NCBI RefSeq assembly: GCF_019679435.2
Contig: NZ_CP139781.1
Coordinates: forward strand, 3,100,001-3,164,000
Length of the DNA stretch: 64,000 bases
Source of the DNA: Actomonas aquatica
Lineage (GTDB): Bacteria > Verrucomicrobiota > Verrucomicrobiia > Opitutales > Opitutaceae
Direction of reading: 5' to 3'
Position numbers and translations under genes: made by a program. Of the stretch, positions 51,469 through 60,626 are shown piece after piece (within the stretch, counting starts at the first letter, position 1; each line of letters starts with the position of its first letter). The notes beneath the pieces are model-generated. The model was not told the DNA's origin. It searched no databases and saw only the letters and a program-made list of their open reading frames with translations.

Positions 51469-51861
51469 GTCGCTGATCGTCATGCAGGTGCTCGTCGCCG
51501 TCGCGACCAGCCGCCCGCGCGCATCGCGCACTTCACAATCGAGAAACCCGATGCGCAGGCCGCGCTGCACCACCTTGGCCGTCGCCGTCAGCAAACCGAG
51601 CTTCACCGGCCGCATAAAATTCACCTTCAACTCGATGGTCGAAAAGTCGTCGTCCTCGTGCAGCTGCCGCCCGTAGCACGTGCCCATCGCCGCATCCGTC
51701 AGCGCCGAAATCACGCCACCATGCACGCGCCCCATCGGGTTCGCATGCTGCGGTCCGGCTTCGAGCGTCACAGTCGTGACGCCGTCAACTTCCGGCGCGA
51801 CCCGGAAACCGACGAGCTTCGAGATAGGAGCCTCTTCAAACTGTTCTGCAGACGGAGCCAT
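51466..51861 (-). CDS. PaaI-family hotdog thioesterase
   Basis: 131 residues with LEAGPQHANPMGRVHGGVISALTDAAMG (the HGG active region), STIELKVNFMRPVKLGLL and ATSTCMTISD at the end. It would hydrolyse acyl- or aryl-CoA thioesters. The ATG at 51861 is preferred to an upstream TTG (51894). The stop TAG lies within the last bases of the MITE terminal repeat, so the insertion abuts the coding end. It may have changed the last residues slightly, though the C-terminus still looks full length. Confidence 0.88.
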   Translation of the reverse strand: MAPSAEQFEEAPISKLVGFRVAPEVDGVTTVTLEAGPQHANPMGRVHGGVISALTDAAMGTCYGRQLHEDDDFSTIELKVNFMRPVKLGLLTATAKVVQRGLRIGFLDCEVRDARGRLVATATSTCMTISD

Positions 51862-51913
51862 CCCGCACGGGAACGCACCCGACCGGGAATGCAAAGCCAG
51901 AAGCCAACTTCCC

Positions 51914-52741
51914 TCACGCGTCCGGCGTCTCCGTCACCGGCGGCAGCTTCACCGCCCGCACGCCCGGGTCCTCCGCCGGCAAACCAAACGCCTCCACCAG
52001 CAATGCCCGCAACGCCGCCTCATCCGCGACCTCACGACGCTGCTCCACCCGCCCATCGACGTAGCGTTCGTGATACTCCCGCCCGCGCAGAACCCGCCGA
52101 TGATCGGCCTGCACCGACGTCACGATGAGCGCATTGCGAAAGAGCGAATCGGGATGCGTGCTCGTAAACCAGTTGGCCACCCGCACATCGACCGGAAACA
52201 CCGGCGTGAGCTCCACGATGTAGACATCCGCCCATTTCCCGGGCGCCAGCTCCACCTCCTGCAACACCGTGCCGTCAGCCCGCCGCGAGAGGCGCCGCCG
52301 ATCATGCGACGTCGCCTGCACCTCCGCCGTATCCAGCCGCAGCGGTGCCGTCGCCCCGATCCCACCGAAGCCCGCATCCACCAGCCACTCGGCCCCGTCC
52401 ACCGTCACCCGCAGACACAGATGCGAACGTCCGGTCACGATCTCCGCCGGCACTTGCCAACGCACCCGCGCCAGCATCGGCACCACCGTAAAACCGAGCG
52501 CCTCCAGCGCCGCGCCCAACAGTGTGTTGTGCTCATAACAGTAACCGCCGCGCCGCGCCGTCACGAGCTTCGCCACGATGTCCGGCAGCTCCACCGACAC
52601 CGCTTCGCCCGCCCACGTCGCCAGGTTTTCAAACGGGATCGCCGCCGCGTGGTCGCGCAGCACCTGCCGCAACACCGCCAGGCTTGGCGTGCGTTCACCG
52701 GCGTAGCCGATGCGTCGCAAATAAGCGTCGAGGTCGAACAT
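51914..52741 (-). CDS. nat: Arylamine N-acetyltransferase
   Basis: 275 residues with the complete triad Cys68 (RRGGYCYEHN), His107 (GRSHLCL) and Asp122 (WLVDAGFGG), and IPFENL near 35-40. It transfers acetyl groups from acetyl-CoA to arylamines or hydrazines, or serves in polyketide or amide chemistry. Length matches the family (about 275). The ATG at 52741 gives the normal N-terminus (MFDLDAYLRRIGY); the open frame before it is antisense to the permease gene. It is divergent from that gene with only about 105 bases between. Confidence 0.94.
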   Translation of the reverse strand: MFDLDAYLRRIGYAGERTPSLAVLRQVLRDHAAAIPFENLATWAGEAVSVELPDIVAKLVTARRGGYCYEHNTLLGAALEALGFTVVPMLARVRWQVPAEIVTGRSHLCLRVTVDGAEWLVDAGFGGIGATAPLRLDTAEVQATSHDRRRLSRRADGTVLQEVELAPGKWADVYIVELTPVFPVDVRVANWFTSTHPDSLFRNALIVTSVQADHRRVLRGREYHERYVDGRVEQRREVADEAALRALLVEAFGLPAEDPGVRAVKLPPVTETPDA

Positions 52742-52846
52742 CACGCCCTTCGAAAACCCGCAAACCTCGCCGCGTGGCAACGGTCGATGTCGAAAAAGTT
52801 CTGCCTCCGTAAACAAATCCCGCCCACCGCGACGCGTCCCCCGGGT

Positions 52847-55366
52847 ATGAACGCCGTCCGCCAAGCCCTGCGTCAGCTGCGCGCCCACCCGTGGTTCAAC
52901 CTCCTCGTCATCGTGCTGCTGGCCTGCGGCATCGCCGCCAACACCACCATGTTCAGCTTCGTGCGTGGCGTCCTGCTCAAGCCGCTGCCCTACCCGCAGT
53001 CCGGCGAACTCGTGCTGCTGCGCAAACAAGCCGTCGGCGACGCCGCCCGCCTGCCCGGAGGTGGCGCCATGGTGATCGACAAGGAATGGCTCGCCTGGCG
53101 CGACGCCGCGCCCCCCGCCTTCCGCGCCTTCGCCGCTTACCGCAGCGGCAGCGCCACGCTCAAACTCACCGAGTCCGCCCACAACGTGTCCGTCACCCGT
53201 GTGACCGCCGACTTCTTCAACCTGCTCGGCCAACAACCCGCGCGCGGACGCCTCCTGCAACCGTCCGACCTCGTGCCCGGCGCCACTCCGGTCGCCGTGC
53301 TCAGCCACGCGTTTTGGCAAAGTCGTTTCGGCGGCGACGAGGCCGTGCTCGGCTCGGTCCTGCGCCTCGACGACGAGGCCGTCACCGTCGTCGGCATCCT
53401 GCCCGCCGCCTTCAAATTCATCGAGCCCGCCCAACTCTGGTTGCCGCTCGTCGTCCACGAAGCCGCCAGCTCCGGCGGAGACTCCGGCGAACATGAAATC
53501 GTCATTACGATGCTCAGCGCCCTCGCCCGCCTCCAACCCGACGCCTCCCTCGAAGCCGCGCAGGCTCAGCTCGAACAAGCGTCCGACCGCATGTGGTCCA
53601 CCTTCGGCGACGGCGGACCCGAGGGCGCGCCCTCTCTGCGCGATATGCTCGCGCCCCTGCGCGGCGGCCCCGCTCAGGCGATCGCATTGCAGGAATACCT
53701 CGCCGGTGACCTCCGCAGCACGCTCTGGCTGCTGTTCGGCGCAGTCGGCCTCGTGCTGCTCATCGGCTGCGTCAACCTCGCCAACCTGCAACTCGCCCGC
53801 GCCGCCACCCGCCGCCACGAACTCGCCGTGCGCGTCGCCCTCGGCGCCAGCCGCCGCCAACTCGCCGCCGATCTGCTGGCCGAGACCACCCTGCCCGCGC
53901 TGCTCGGCGGCGCCCTCGGCCTGCTGCTGTCGTATTGGGGTATCCAACTTGTGGGCACATGGATGGCCGACCAGTTGCCCGACCTGCTCGAGATCGGCAT
54001 CGATGGCTGTGTCGCCACCTTCACGCTGCTGCTCGCCGTCGGCACGGGGATCGGCTTTGGCCTCGCTCCGGTGTGGCAGATCCGCCGCCTCGACGCGTCG
54101 TCCGCCCTGCACAGCGCCGGCCGCACCGGCACCGGCGCGCCCACGCCCGCCCGTTGGCGCCACACCTGCATCGCCCTCGAGGTGGCGCTCGCCCTCGCGC
54201 TCGCCGCCAATGCCGGCCTGCTGCTGCGCAGCTTCAACGCCCTGCGCGCGGTCGACCTCGGTTTCCATACCGCGGACGTGCTCACGCTGCAGCTACCCAC
54301 CGACACCACCCTGCGCCCCGAGCAGGCCATGCACCTGCCGCCCGAGGTCCTGGACCAGATCCACAGCCGCGCCCGCGACCTGCGCAACCGCTACCTCGAT
54401 GTGCTCTCGCAGGTGCAGGGCGTAAGCGTCGCGTCGATCGCCAACCGCGCGCCGCTCGACGATTTTAACCTCATGTTCATGTCCGACATAGAGGGCTATG
54501 AACCCGACCTGTTGGCGCCCCCCGCTCCCCTCACCGCCACCGCGATCGACGCCACCTACCTCGACGCCGTGGGCATGGATCTAATCGAAGGCCGCAACTT
54601 CACCACCGCCGACGGCGTGGGCGCGCCGCCCGTGGCTTTGGTCAACGAGGCCTTCGTGCGCCAATACTTCCCCGGTCAAAGTGTCGTCGGCCGCCGCCTC
54701 GCTTCGCCCGACAGCACTCAGGCCGAACTCGCCACGATTGTGGGCGTCGTTGGCGACACCCGCCGCAGCGCGCTCGATAGCTCGCCGCAGGCCCACGTCT
54801 ATTTCCCCTTCGCCCAGTGGAGCCAGACCCGCCTCACCGCCTTGCTGCGCGTCACCGGCGACCCCGACGTCATTGCGGCCGGCGTGATCGAAGCCCTGCG
54901 CCGCTTCGACGCCACCAAACCCTACGACCAACCCGTCGTGCTCGAGTCGCGCCTCAACGCCACCATGGGACCGCGCCGCCTGCTCATGGGCCTGCTGAGT
55001 GGATTCGCCGCGGTCGCCATCATCCTCGCCGCCCTCGGCATCCTCGGCGTGATGGGTTACGCCGTCACCCAACGCACCCACGAGTTTGGGGTGCGCATGG
55101 CGCTCGGCGCCGATCCCCGCCGCATCCTCACCCAAGTCCTCGGCAGCACCGGCCTCGCCATCGGTGTCGGCCTCCTCGCCGGCCTTGCCCTTACCTTCGC
55201 CACCACCCGACTGATTTCCGCCCTGCTCTTCGGCGTTGGCCAAAACGATCCCACCGTGCTCGCCACCGCCTGCCTCGTGCTGGGGGCCGTCGCGCTGCTG
55301 GCCGCACTGGGCCCGGCCTGGCGCGCCGCCCGCCTGAACCCCGTGGACGCCCTGCGCGCCGACTAG
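52847..55366 (+). CDS. ABC-type permease of the MacB/FtsX (ADOP) family
   Basis: 839 residues with the duplicated MacB-FtsX layout. A first membrane segment (WFNLLVIVLLACGIAANTTMF) and MacB_PCD domain (about 45-270) lead to an FtsX block (about 300-400). A second TM segment and periplasmic domain (about 450-670) are followed by the final FtsX block (RTHEFGVRMALGADPRRIL to the end, ARLNPVDALRAD). This is the form first named in Acidobacteria. It carries no ATPase domain and none is adjacent, so a partner ATPase must come from elsewhere. Likely role: export or mechanotransmission of unknown substrates. Confidence 0.92.
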   Translation: MNAVRQALRQLRAHPWFNLLVIVLLACGIAANTTMFSFVRGVLLKPLPYPQSGELVLLRKQAVGDAARLPGGGAMVIDKEWLAWRDAAPPAFRAFAAYRSGSATLKLTESAHNVSVTRVTADFFNLLGQQPARGRLLQPSDLVPGATPVAVLSHAFWQSRFGGDEAVLGSVLRLDDEAVTVVGILPAAFKFIEPAQLWLPLVVHEAASSGGDSGEHEIVITMLSALARLQPDASLEAAQAQLEQASDRMWSTFGDGGPEGAPSLRDMLAPLRGGPAQAIALQEYLAGDLRSTLWLLFGAVGLVLLIGCVNLANLQLARAATRRHELAVRVALGASRRQLAADLLAETTLPALLGGALGLLLSYWGIQLVGTWMADQLPDLLEIGIDGCVATFTLLLAVGTGIGFGLAPVWQIRRLDASSALHSAGRTGTGAPTPARWRHTCIALEVALALALAANAGLLLRSFNALRAVDLGFHTADVLTLQLPTDTTLRPEQAMHLPPEVLDQIHSRARDLRNRYLDVLSQVQGVSVASIANRAPLDDFNLMFMSDIEGYEPDLLAPPAPLTATAIDATYLDAVGMDLIEGRNFTTADGVGAPPVALVNEAFVRQYFPGQSVVGRRLASPDSTQAELATIVGVVGDTRRSALDSSPQAHVYFPFAQWSQTRLTALLRVTGDPDVIAAGVIEALRRFDATKPYDQPVVLESRLNATMGPRRLLMGLLSGFAAVAIILAALGILGVMGYAVTQRTHEFGVRMALGADPRRILTQVLGSTGLAIGVGLLAGLALTFATTRLISALLFGVGQNDPTVLATACLVLGAVALLAALGPAWRAARLNPVDALRAD

Positions 55367-55383
55367 TTCTCCCTAGCTATTTT

Positions 55384-55558
55384 CACCACCGATAGACACG
55401 GATGAATACGCCTTGGCGTCCGTGAGTAGCTGCGCTTGAACCGAAGGTGAAAGCGTGGCCCGAAGGCGCCCCCGCTCTCACTGCGTTCCAATACCGTCAC
55501 TGCTCAGTAGGCCCGGGCTTCAAAGGCCATAATCCGTGGATATCCGTGCCATCTGTGG
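55384..55558. repeat. Inverted pair of ACACGGAT-type spacer repeats
   Basis: CACCGATAGACACGGATGA at the left is mirrored by TATCCGTGCCATCTGTGG at the right (55,541-55,558). Nothing gene-like lies between. Confidence 0.6.
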
Positions 55559-55623
55559 CCCCTCTTCCCCCTAAAAAACGTTCACAAGCGGCGACGGGCC
55601 GCCACGCTGCGTGATTCCGCACC

Positions 55624-56289
55624 GTGACTTCCGCCGCCGCTCTGGACATCCTCTTCGAAGACCGCGACCTGCTCGTGGTCAACAAACCCTCCGGTCTGCT
55701 GACCGAGGGTGGCGGCGACCGCGAACCCGACCTCGAACAACGTGCCTCGACCCACTGCCGTCGCCCGGTGCACGCCTGCCACCGCCTCGACCGCCTCACC
55801 AGCGGGGTGGTGCTGCTGCGCAAGACCGCGCGCCTCAACACTGCCCTCGCCCAACTCTTCGAAGGGCACCGACTGCGCAAAACGTATTGGGCGCTCGTCG
55901 ACGGTGCCTGGGATGCGCGTATTCAGAAAATCGAGACACAGATCGCCCCTGCAGGCCCGGGTCGCTGCGCCAATGTCACCACCGGCGGCAAAACCGCTCT
56001 CACCACCGTGCGCGTGCTCGGCCGCGACGCCGGTCGGCCCGCCCGCACCTGGCTGAGTCTCCTGCTCAAAACCGGCCGCACCCATCAGGCGCGCCTGCAC
56101 TGCCTGCACGGGGGCTGCCCGGTCCTCGGCGATCCGCTCTACGGGAGCTGCCCCGCCGACGCCCCCGTCTTTGGCCTGCACGCCCGCGAGCTGCGCTTCC
56201 CTCACCCCGCCACCGGCGAAGCCCTCACGCTCACCGCCGAGCCCCCCGCCAGCTGGGCTCCTTTGCTCGAGTCGCTCCGCTCAGGGTGA
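55624..56289 (+). CDS. RluA-family pseudouridine synthase
   Basis: 221 residues with the catalytic motif HRLDRLTSG (Asp56), ILFEDRDLLVVNKPSGLLTE at the start, and LKTGRTHQARLHCLHGGCPVLGDPLYG. It makes pseudouridine in rRNA or tRNA; the site cannot be predicted. There is no S4 domain. The start is the GTG at 55624. The 3' end overlaps the end of the convergent ligase gene by 9 bases. Confidence 0.92.
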   Translation: MTSAAALDILFEDRDLLVVNKPSGLLTEGGGDREPDLEQRASTHCRRPVHACHRLDRLTSGVVLLRKTARLNTALAQLFEGHRLRKTYWALVDGAWDARIQKIETQIAPAGPGRCANVTTGGKTALTTVRVLGRDAGRPARTWLSLLLKTGRTHQARLHCLHGGCPVLGDPLYGSCPADAPVFGLHARELRFPHPATGEALTLTAEPPASWAPLLESLRSG

Positions 56290-58122
56290 CACCAACTCAT
56301 CGGCGAGTCGGGCGATCTCCGTGCGCACCGCCGGTTCACGCAAAACCCCGCGCACGTCCGCCGCCGTCGCCGGCCCCAGCACCGCCAGCGATTCGGCCAC
56401 CGTCGTGTCGTCGAGCAAATCGCCCAACTGGCGGAGTCCGTTGGCCAAAGCTTTGGCGCCCGCCGGTCCCACGCCGGGTAGGCCAAGCCCGACCAACACC
56501 CGCCGCAGCGGCGTGCTACGGCTTTCCTCGATTGCCTCCAACAAGCGCTCGGCCGAGCGCTTGCCCACCCCGGGCAATACGATCAATTGCGCCGACTCGA
56601 GTTGATATAGATCGGCCGGCGACCGCACCAATTCCGCCGCCACCAGTTTGTGCGCCAGGCCCGGACCCAATCCGCGCACATAGGCCGCCGACCGAGAGGT
56701 GTAGTGCAAGAGCCGCTGCACCGTTTGCTCCGGGCACGCCCGGTTGGCGCACACCAGCTGTGTATCCTCACTTTCACTACGCAGGGTCTTCCCGCACGAC
56801 GGACACACCTCCGGCAAGGCGTAAGGCCTAGCGTCGACCGGCCGCGCGTCTTCGTCGACGCCGGCGAGTTGCGGGATGATCTCGCCCGCTTTCTCGATCC
56901 ACACCGTGTCGCCGATCCGCAAATCGCGGCGGCGGATCTCGCCGGCATGATGCAGGGACGCGCGCGAGATCGATGCACCGCCCAGCACCACCGGATCAAA
57001 CTCCGCCACGGGCGTGAGGCTGCCGGTGCGACCCACCTGCCAGGAAACGTCGCGCAGCACAGTTCGCGCGCGCGGTGGCACAAACTTGCGCGCCAGCGCC
57101 CAACGCGGCGCCGTGGGTCCATCACCGATACGGCGCTGCAGCTCGGTATCGTCGACTTTGATCACCACGCCGTCGGTCGGATAGGCCAACTCACGACGGG
57201 CGAATTCGGCGATGGCCACGTTGAGATCGGCGACATCGTCCGCCTCCACATAAACCGCCTCGCTCACGAAAGGCAGCGCGCGCTCCTCCAACCAACAGTG
57301 AAAGGCCGAAACCGATGCCGGGGTCGCTTCGTAGGGTTCCACCGCGCCCCAACCATGAAACACCAGCGAGAGGCGGCGCTGCGCCACGAGTGCCAGATCT
57401 TCGAGTTTGATCGCCCCCGCCGCCACACTGCGCGGATGCCGAAACGGCTCCTCGCCCCGGGCGACACGTTCGGCGTTGAGCGCGGCAAAATCGTCGTGCG
57501 TCAGATACACTTCGCCGCGTAGCTCGATGCTTTGCACCGGCACCGGGTCGGGATCCCAACCCGCGCTGTAGTGCAGGCCGCGCATCGAGGCGATTTGGCG
57601 AGTCACCTCCTCGCCGCTGGCGCCGTCTCCGCGCGTGGCCGCACTCACCAACCCGCCCGCCTCCAAGCGCACGTTGACCGCCACGCCGTCGTATTTCGGC
57701 TCGATCACAAAACGCAGCGGCCCGTCCCCGGCAAAGGAGCGCACCCGCGCAAAATAGTCGGCGACCTCCGCTTCGGTGTAGGCCTTGTCGAGACTCAGCA
57801 TCGGCAAGCGATGCGCCACCTGCGGCCACTCCCCCGTCGTATCGTCGCCAAAGCGCGCGGCCTCGCTCGGCGCCATCCCGGCCTCCTGTTCGAGGCGACG
57901 CAGCTCCAGCTTGAGCAGGTCGTATTCGTAGTCGGTGATCTCGGGCGCGGCGCGCTGGAAATAGAGTTCGTCGTGGTGGACGATTTCCTCGCGCAACGAC
58001 TCAATGCGCGCCGCCAGGGCGGGTTCGACCGCACCGGCAATCGAAGCCAGCAGGAAACCGCACAGGCCCGCCAACAGCAGGGACCAGAGTAAAAAGACGG
58101 TGGTGCGAAATGCGCTCCTCAC
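56281..58122 (-). CDS. NAD-dependent DNA ligase with N-terminal membrane/signal segment and no BRCT domain
   Basis: 613 residues. After MRSAFRTTVFLLWSLLLAGL-type hydrophobic sequence (residues 1-30) comes an intact LigA order: domain Ia (LREEIVHHDELYF, ITDYEYDLLK), adenylation domain with active Lys143 in EPKYDGVAVN, OB fold, four-cysteine zinc finger (CPSC and CANRAC, near 435-455), and helix-hairpin-helix repeats (VLPGVGKRSAERLLEAI, GLPGVGPAGAKAL). It ends at about the point where LigA normally continues into BRCT. It seals nicks using NAD. An ATG-less start past the hydrophobic part would be needed for a purely cytoplasmic form. Confidence 0.9.
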   Translation of the reverse strand: MRSAFRTTVFLLWSLLLAGLCGFLLASIAGAVEPALAARIESLREEIVHHDELYFQRAAPEITDYEYDLLKLELRRLEQEAGMAPSEAARFGDDTTGEWPQVAHRLPMLSLDKAYTEAEVADYFARVRSFAGDGPLRFVIEPKYDGVAVNVRLEAGGLVSAATRGDGASGEEVTRQIASMRGLHYSAGWDPDPVPVQSIELRGEVYLTHDDFAALNAERVARGEEPFRHPRSVAAGAIKLEDLALVAQRRLSLVFHGWGAVEPYEATPASVSAFHCWLEERALPFVSEAVYVEADDVADLNVAIAEFARRELAYPTDGVVIKVDDTELQRRIGDGPTAPRWALARKFVPPRARTVLRDVSWQVGRTGSLTPVAEFDPVVLGGASISRASLHHAGEIRRRDLRIGDTVWIEKAGEIIPQLAGVDEDARPVDARPYALPEVCPSCGKTLRSESEDTQLVCANRACPEQTVQRLLHYTSRSAAYVRGLGPGLAHKLVAAELVRSPADLYQLESAQLIVLPGVGKRSAERLLEAIEESRSTPLRRVLVGLGLPGVGPAGAKALANGLRQLGDLLDDTTVAESLAVLGPATAADVRGVLREPAVRTEIARLADELVSP

Positions 58123-58174
58123 GCCCCTGTAACGGGGTCAGACGGCGCGTTCTTACAAAAAAGTGCTCCAATCC

Positions 58175-58477
58175 TCAGTTCGCGCCCGCCGTGCCGGCTG
58201 CGCTCGCATCGCCACCACCGTCGCCGGATTTCGCCGCGTAGTGGGGAACGATCACACTGAGGTGGCCATTGATGATCTTCTGCACTGCCGCGGCAGGCAG
58301 CCGCGCTTGCGTGGCATCTCCCCGGTGCAATTCGAAGATCGCCACCAAGAGCGCGAGCTCGATGTCGGCTTTCTTGGGAGTCACTGCCTTCATCTGCGCC
58401 AACAACTCCAGCGCCTTCTTCTCGGCGCGTTTGTAGTCGGCGAATCCTGCATCCTGATTGGCGGCATCACTACTCAT
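58175..58477 (-). CDS. Small helical protein of unknown function
   Basis: 100 residues, mostly helical (ADYKRAEKKALELLAQMKAV, KKADIELALLVAIFELHRGD, AAAVQKIINGHLSVIVPHYA), with a Gly/Ala-rich tail. No signal peptide and no recognised family. Coding-like composition and an ATG at 58477 support a real gene. It is divergent from the receiver-kinase gene; the 230-base spacer between shows no other feature I can support. Confidence 0.55.
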   Translation of the reverse strand: MSSDAANQDAGFADYKRAEKKALELLAQMKAVTPKKADIELALLVAIFELHRGDATQARLPAAAVQKIINGHLSVIVPHYAAKSGDGGGDASAAGTAGAN

Positions 58478-58707
58478 GCCTGCAGAGGCCGGAGTGCCCC
58501 GCGGACGGCGTCAAGGCCACAAGCCCGCGACCGCCCACCGCCCTACGGTGAGTCCGGGACCTCCGGACGTGTCACACCTGTTGTTTCAGGTTTTTTCATC
58601 AGTTGCAGGCTCGCTTTGTGCAAAGGCGGTTTTAAAGGTGCAAACGCACGTCAAAACAGATCGGGAATTCACCCCATTTTTCGCTCCTCCTTCCTCCAAC
58701 CCGCCCA

Positions 58708-59796
58708 ATGACCCAGACGACCGAATCGCGGCTCATTTTGCTCGTCGAAGACCACGAGAATTTTCGCGCGATGGTGGTGGAGGTCCTTTCCGAAGCCGGT
58801 TACCGGGTCATCCCCGCCTCCTCCGGTCAGGCCGGTCTGGCCCTCGCGCTGGATCACAACCCCGACCTTATCATCACCGATCTGCGCATGCCCGGGATGT
58901 CGGGTTTCGAGTTTATCGAAGAACTCAAACGTCGGCGCCGTTTCGCGACGACGCCGGTGATCGTGCTCACCGCCCTGTCCACGCCGAGCGACACGCGCCT
59001 CGCCATGAACGCGGGCGCCGATGACTACATCACCAAACCCGTCAACGCCGCCGACCTGTTACGCTCGGTCTCAGCTCGCTTGGAAAAACGCGACCTCATC
59101 GAAGAGCTCGACGCCTTTGCCCACACCGTCGCCCACGATCTGCGCTCGCCCATCGCCATGGCGCTGGGTCGCCTCGAACTCGCCGCCATGCGACTCGGCG
59201 AAAACGACCTCACCCGCCTCGGCGAAAACCTCACCGAAGCTCAAGCCTCCGTGCGCCGCCTCGGCGACATTGTGGATGAGATGCTGCTGCTCGCCAACGT
59301 GCGCCGCTCCACCGTGCGCTTCGCCCCACTCGACATGCACGAGATCGTCACCGAAGCCGTGCAGCGCGCCGGCAACTACCTGCGCACCGCCAAGGCCGAA
59401 CTCACCGTGCCCGACACGTGGCCGACCGCGTTTGGCTACGCGCCGTGGATCATTCACGTCTGGTTCAACCTCATCACCAACGCCGCCAAATACGGCGGCA
59501 ACCCGCCACGCATCGAGCTTTCCAGCGAGACACCAAACAACGGCGGCTGCATCCGCTTCATCGTGCGCGATTTTGGTCCGGGCCTGAAGGCCAGCTCGGC
59601 CGCGAACACCTTCACGCCCTTTGCCAAGATCCCACAGCAACGCGGCAAGGGCCACGGGCTCGGTCTGTCCATCGTGCGCCAGATCATGACCAAGCTCAAC
59701 GGCAGCTGCGGCGTGCAAAGCGCCTCCGGCGAAGGTGCCGCCTTCTGGTTCGAGTTGCCCCCGGCCCCCGCCGAAGACGCGGTGGTCAACGCCTGA
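58708..59796 (+). CDS. Response regulator-histidine kinase hybrid (REC-HisKA-HATPase)
   Basis: 362 residues. An N-terminal receiver domain has Asp15, phospho-acceptor Asp58 (IITDLRMPG) and Lys110 (ADDYITKPV). It joins directly to a HisKA dimer helix with His143 (AHTVAHDLRSPIA) and a HATPase domain with NLITNAAKYGG (N box), DFGPGL and GKGHGLGLSIV. It is soluble, with no sensor or membrane part. Its signal must come through phosphorylation of the receiver by another kinase, and output through an unlinked regulator; none is encoded nearby. Confidence 0.93.
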   Translation: MTQTTESRLILLVEDHENFRAMVVEVLSEAGYRVIPASSGQAGLALALDHNPDLIITDLRMPGMSGFEFIEELKRRRRFATTPVIVLTALSTPSDTRLAMNAGADDYITKPVNAADLLRSVSARLEKRDLIEELDAFAHTVAHDLRSPIAMALGRLELAAMRLGENDLTRLGENLTEAQASVRRLGDIVDEMLLLANVRRSTVRFAPLDMHEIVTEAVQRAGNYLRTAKAELTVPDTWPTAFGYAPWIIHVWFNLITNAAKYGGNPPRIELSSETPNNGGCIRFIVRDFGPGLKASSAANTFTPFAKIPQQRGKGHGLGLSIVRQIMTKLNGSCGVQSASGEGAAFWFELPPAPAEDAVVNA

Positions 59797-59972
59797 CGGT
59801 CGGCGTTTCGCGCCGCCGCCCAAGTCGACTGCCACCACTCCGACGAACGCGGGCGACACGCCCGCGGCTACATCCCCGGCTTGCTGTAGCAGCGGCCGTG
59901 TCGGCCGCTTTGTCTCCTGCGTGGAATGCCTTGCTGGTCTATCGCGCGAACGCCTCGACTTTGCCCCCCGCC
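59797..59972. repeat. Spacer with REP-like hairpins
   Basis: It contains GGGCGACACGCCC (59,851-59,863) and AGCGGCCGTGTCGGCCGCT (59,891-59,909), the same hairpin type as at 29,221 and 36,753. No gene seen. Confidence 0.7.
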
Positions 59973-60539
59973 CTACGGCGTGCGACTCTTCGGCGTGTCC
60001 GGCCACGGAAACGGCGGCGCATCCTCCTGCACCGGCAACTCACCGCGCGCCTGCATCCGCGGCACCCGCCCGTCGAGGTATTCCTTCCACTCCAAGATCT
60101 GCCCGTCCTGCACCATACCCACCGCCACCGTGCCCGACGCCGACCGAAACCCGGTCTCTTTGTTCGTCGCCGCAAACTTGTATTCCACGCAAAAGTGCGC
60201 GCCGTCGATCACCAGCCGGTGCACCCGCAAGGTCGCCGAGCTGAAGTCGCGATTCCACTCGCGAAAGGCGACCAACGCCCCGTCGCGATCGAGTCGTTTG
60301 CCCGGATAAGCAAACACCGAATCCGGATGCAGCGTCGCCAAAAACTCGGCCTCATCGCCCGTCTCCCACGCCCGCGCCTGTCGCTCGACGAGCGCCTGCA
60401 CCTCCGCCCGACTCGGAGCATCCTCCGCCGTGGCGGCTGCCGCGCGCAGCCCTCCCAGCATCGCGCAGCCTACAAAAGCGAGCACGAGCGCGAGCATCCA
60501 CCCGCGTCGCGACCGGGCCATCATTGTCGTCGAAGTCAT
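59973..60539 (-). CDS. Secreted NTF2/SnoaL-like (DUF4440-type) protein
   Basis: 188 residues. A signal peptide (GWMLALVLAFVGCAMLGGLRAAAA) is followed by an NTF2-like fold: VQALVERQARAWETGDEAEFLATLHPDSVFAYPG, ALVAFREWNRDFSS and DGQILEWKEYLDGRVPRMQ. This fold is used by enzymes and binding proteins alike, so the role is open. The ATG at 60539 is chosen over a GTG at 60551 and later ATGs at 60524/60521. Confidence 0.78.
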   Translation of the reverse strand: MTSTTMMARSRRGWMLALVLAFVGCAMLGGLRAAAATAEDAPSRAEVQALVERQARAWETGDEAEFLATLHPDSVFAYPGKRLDRDGALVAFREWNRDFSSATLRVHRLVIDGAHFCVEYKFAATNKETGFRSASGTVAVGMVQDGQILEWKEYLDGRVPRMQARGELPVQEDAPPFPWPDTPKSRTP

Positions 60540-60605
60540 GTTGTTCAGCACGCCCGACGCACAGCAGGAACGGGCCCAATCCTCGCCGCAAATCGCCGTG
60601 ATTTG

Positions 60606-60619
60606 TATAGCGCAAGATA
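60606..60619 (+). repeat. 14-bp repeat TATAGCGCAAGATA, copy 1
   Basis: Identical in sequence and orientation to 61,552-61,565; the two flank the PEP-CTERM gene. It lies in the spacer upstream of the NTF2-like gene. Confidence 0.6.
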
Positions 60620-60626
60620 GCGCGGA

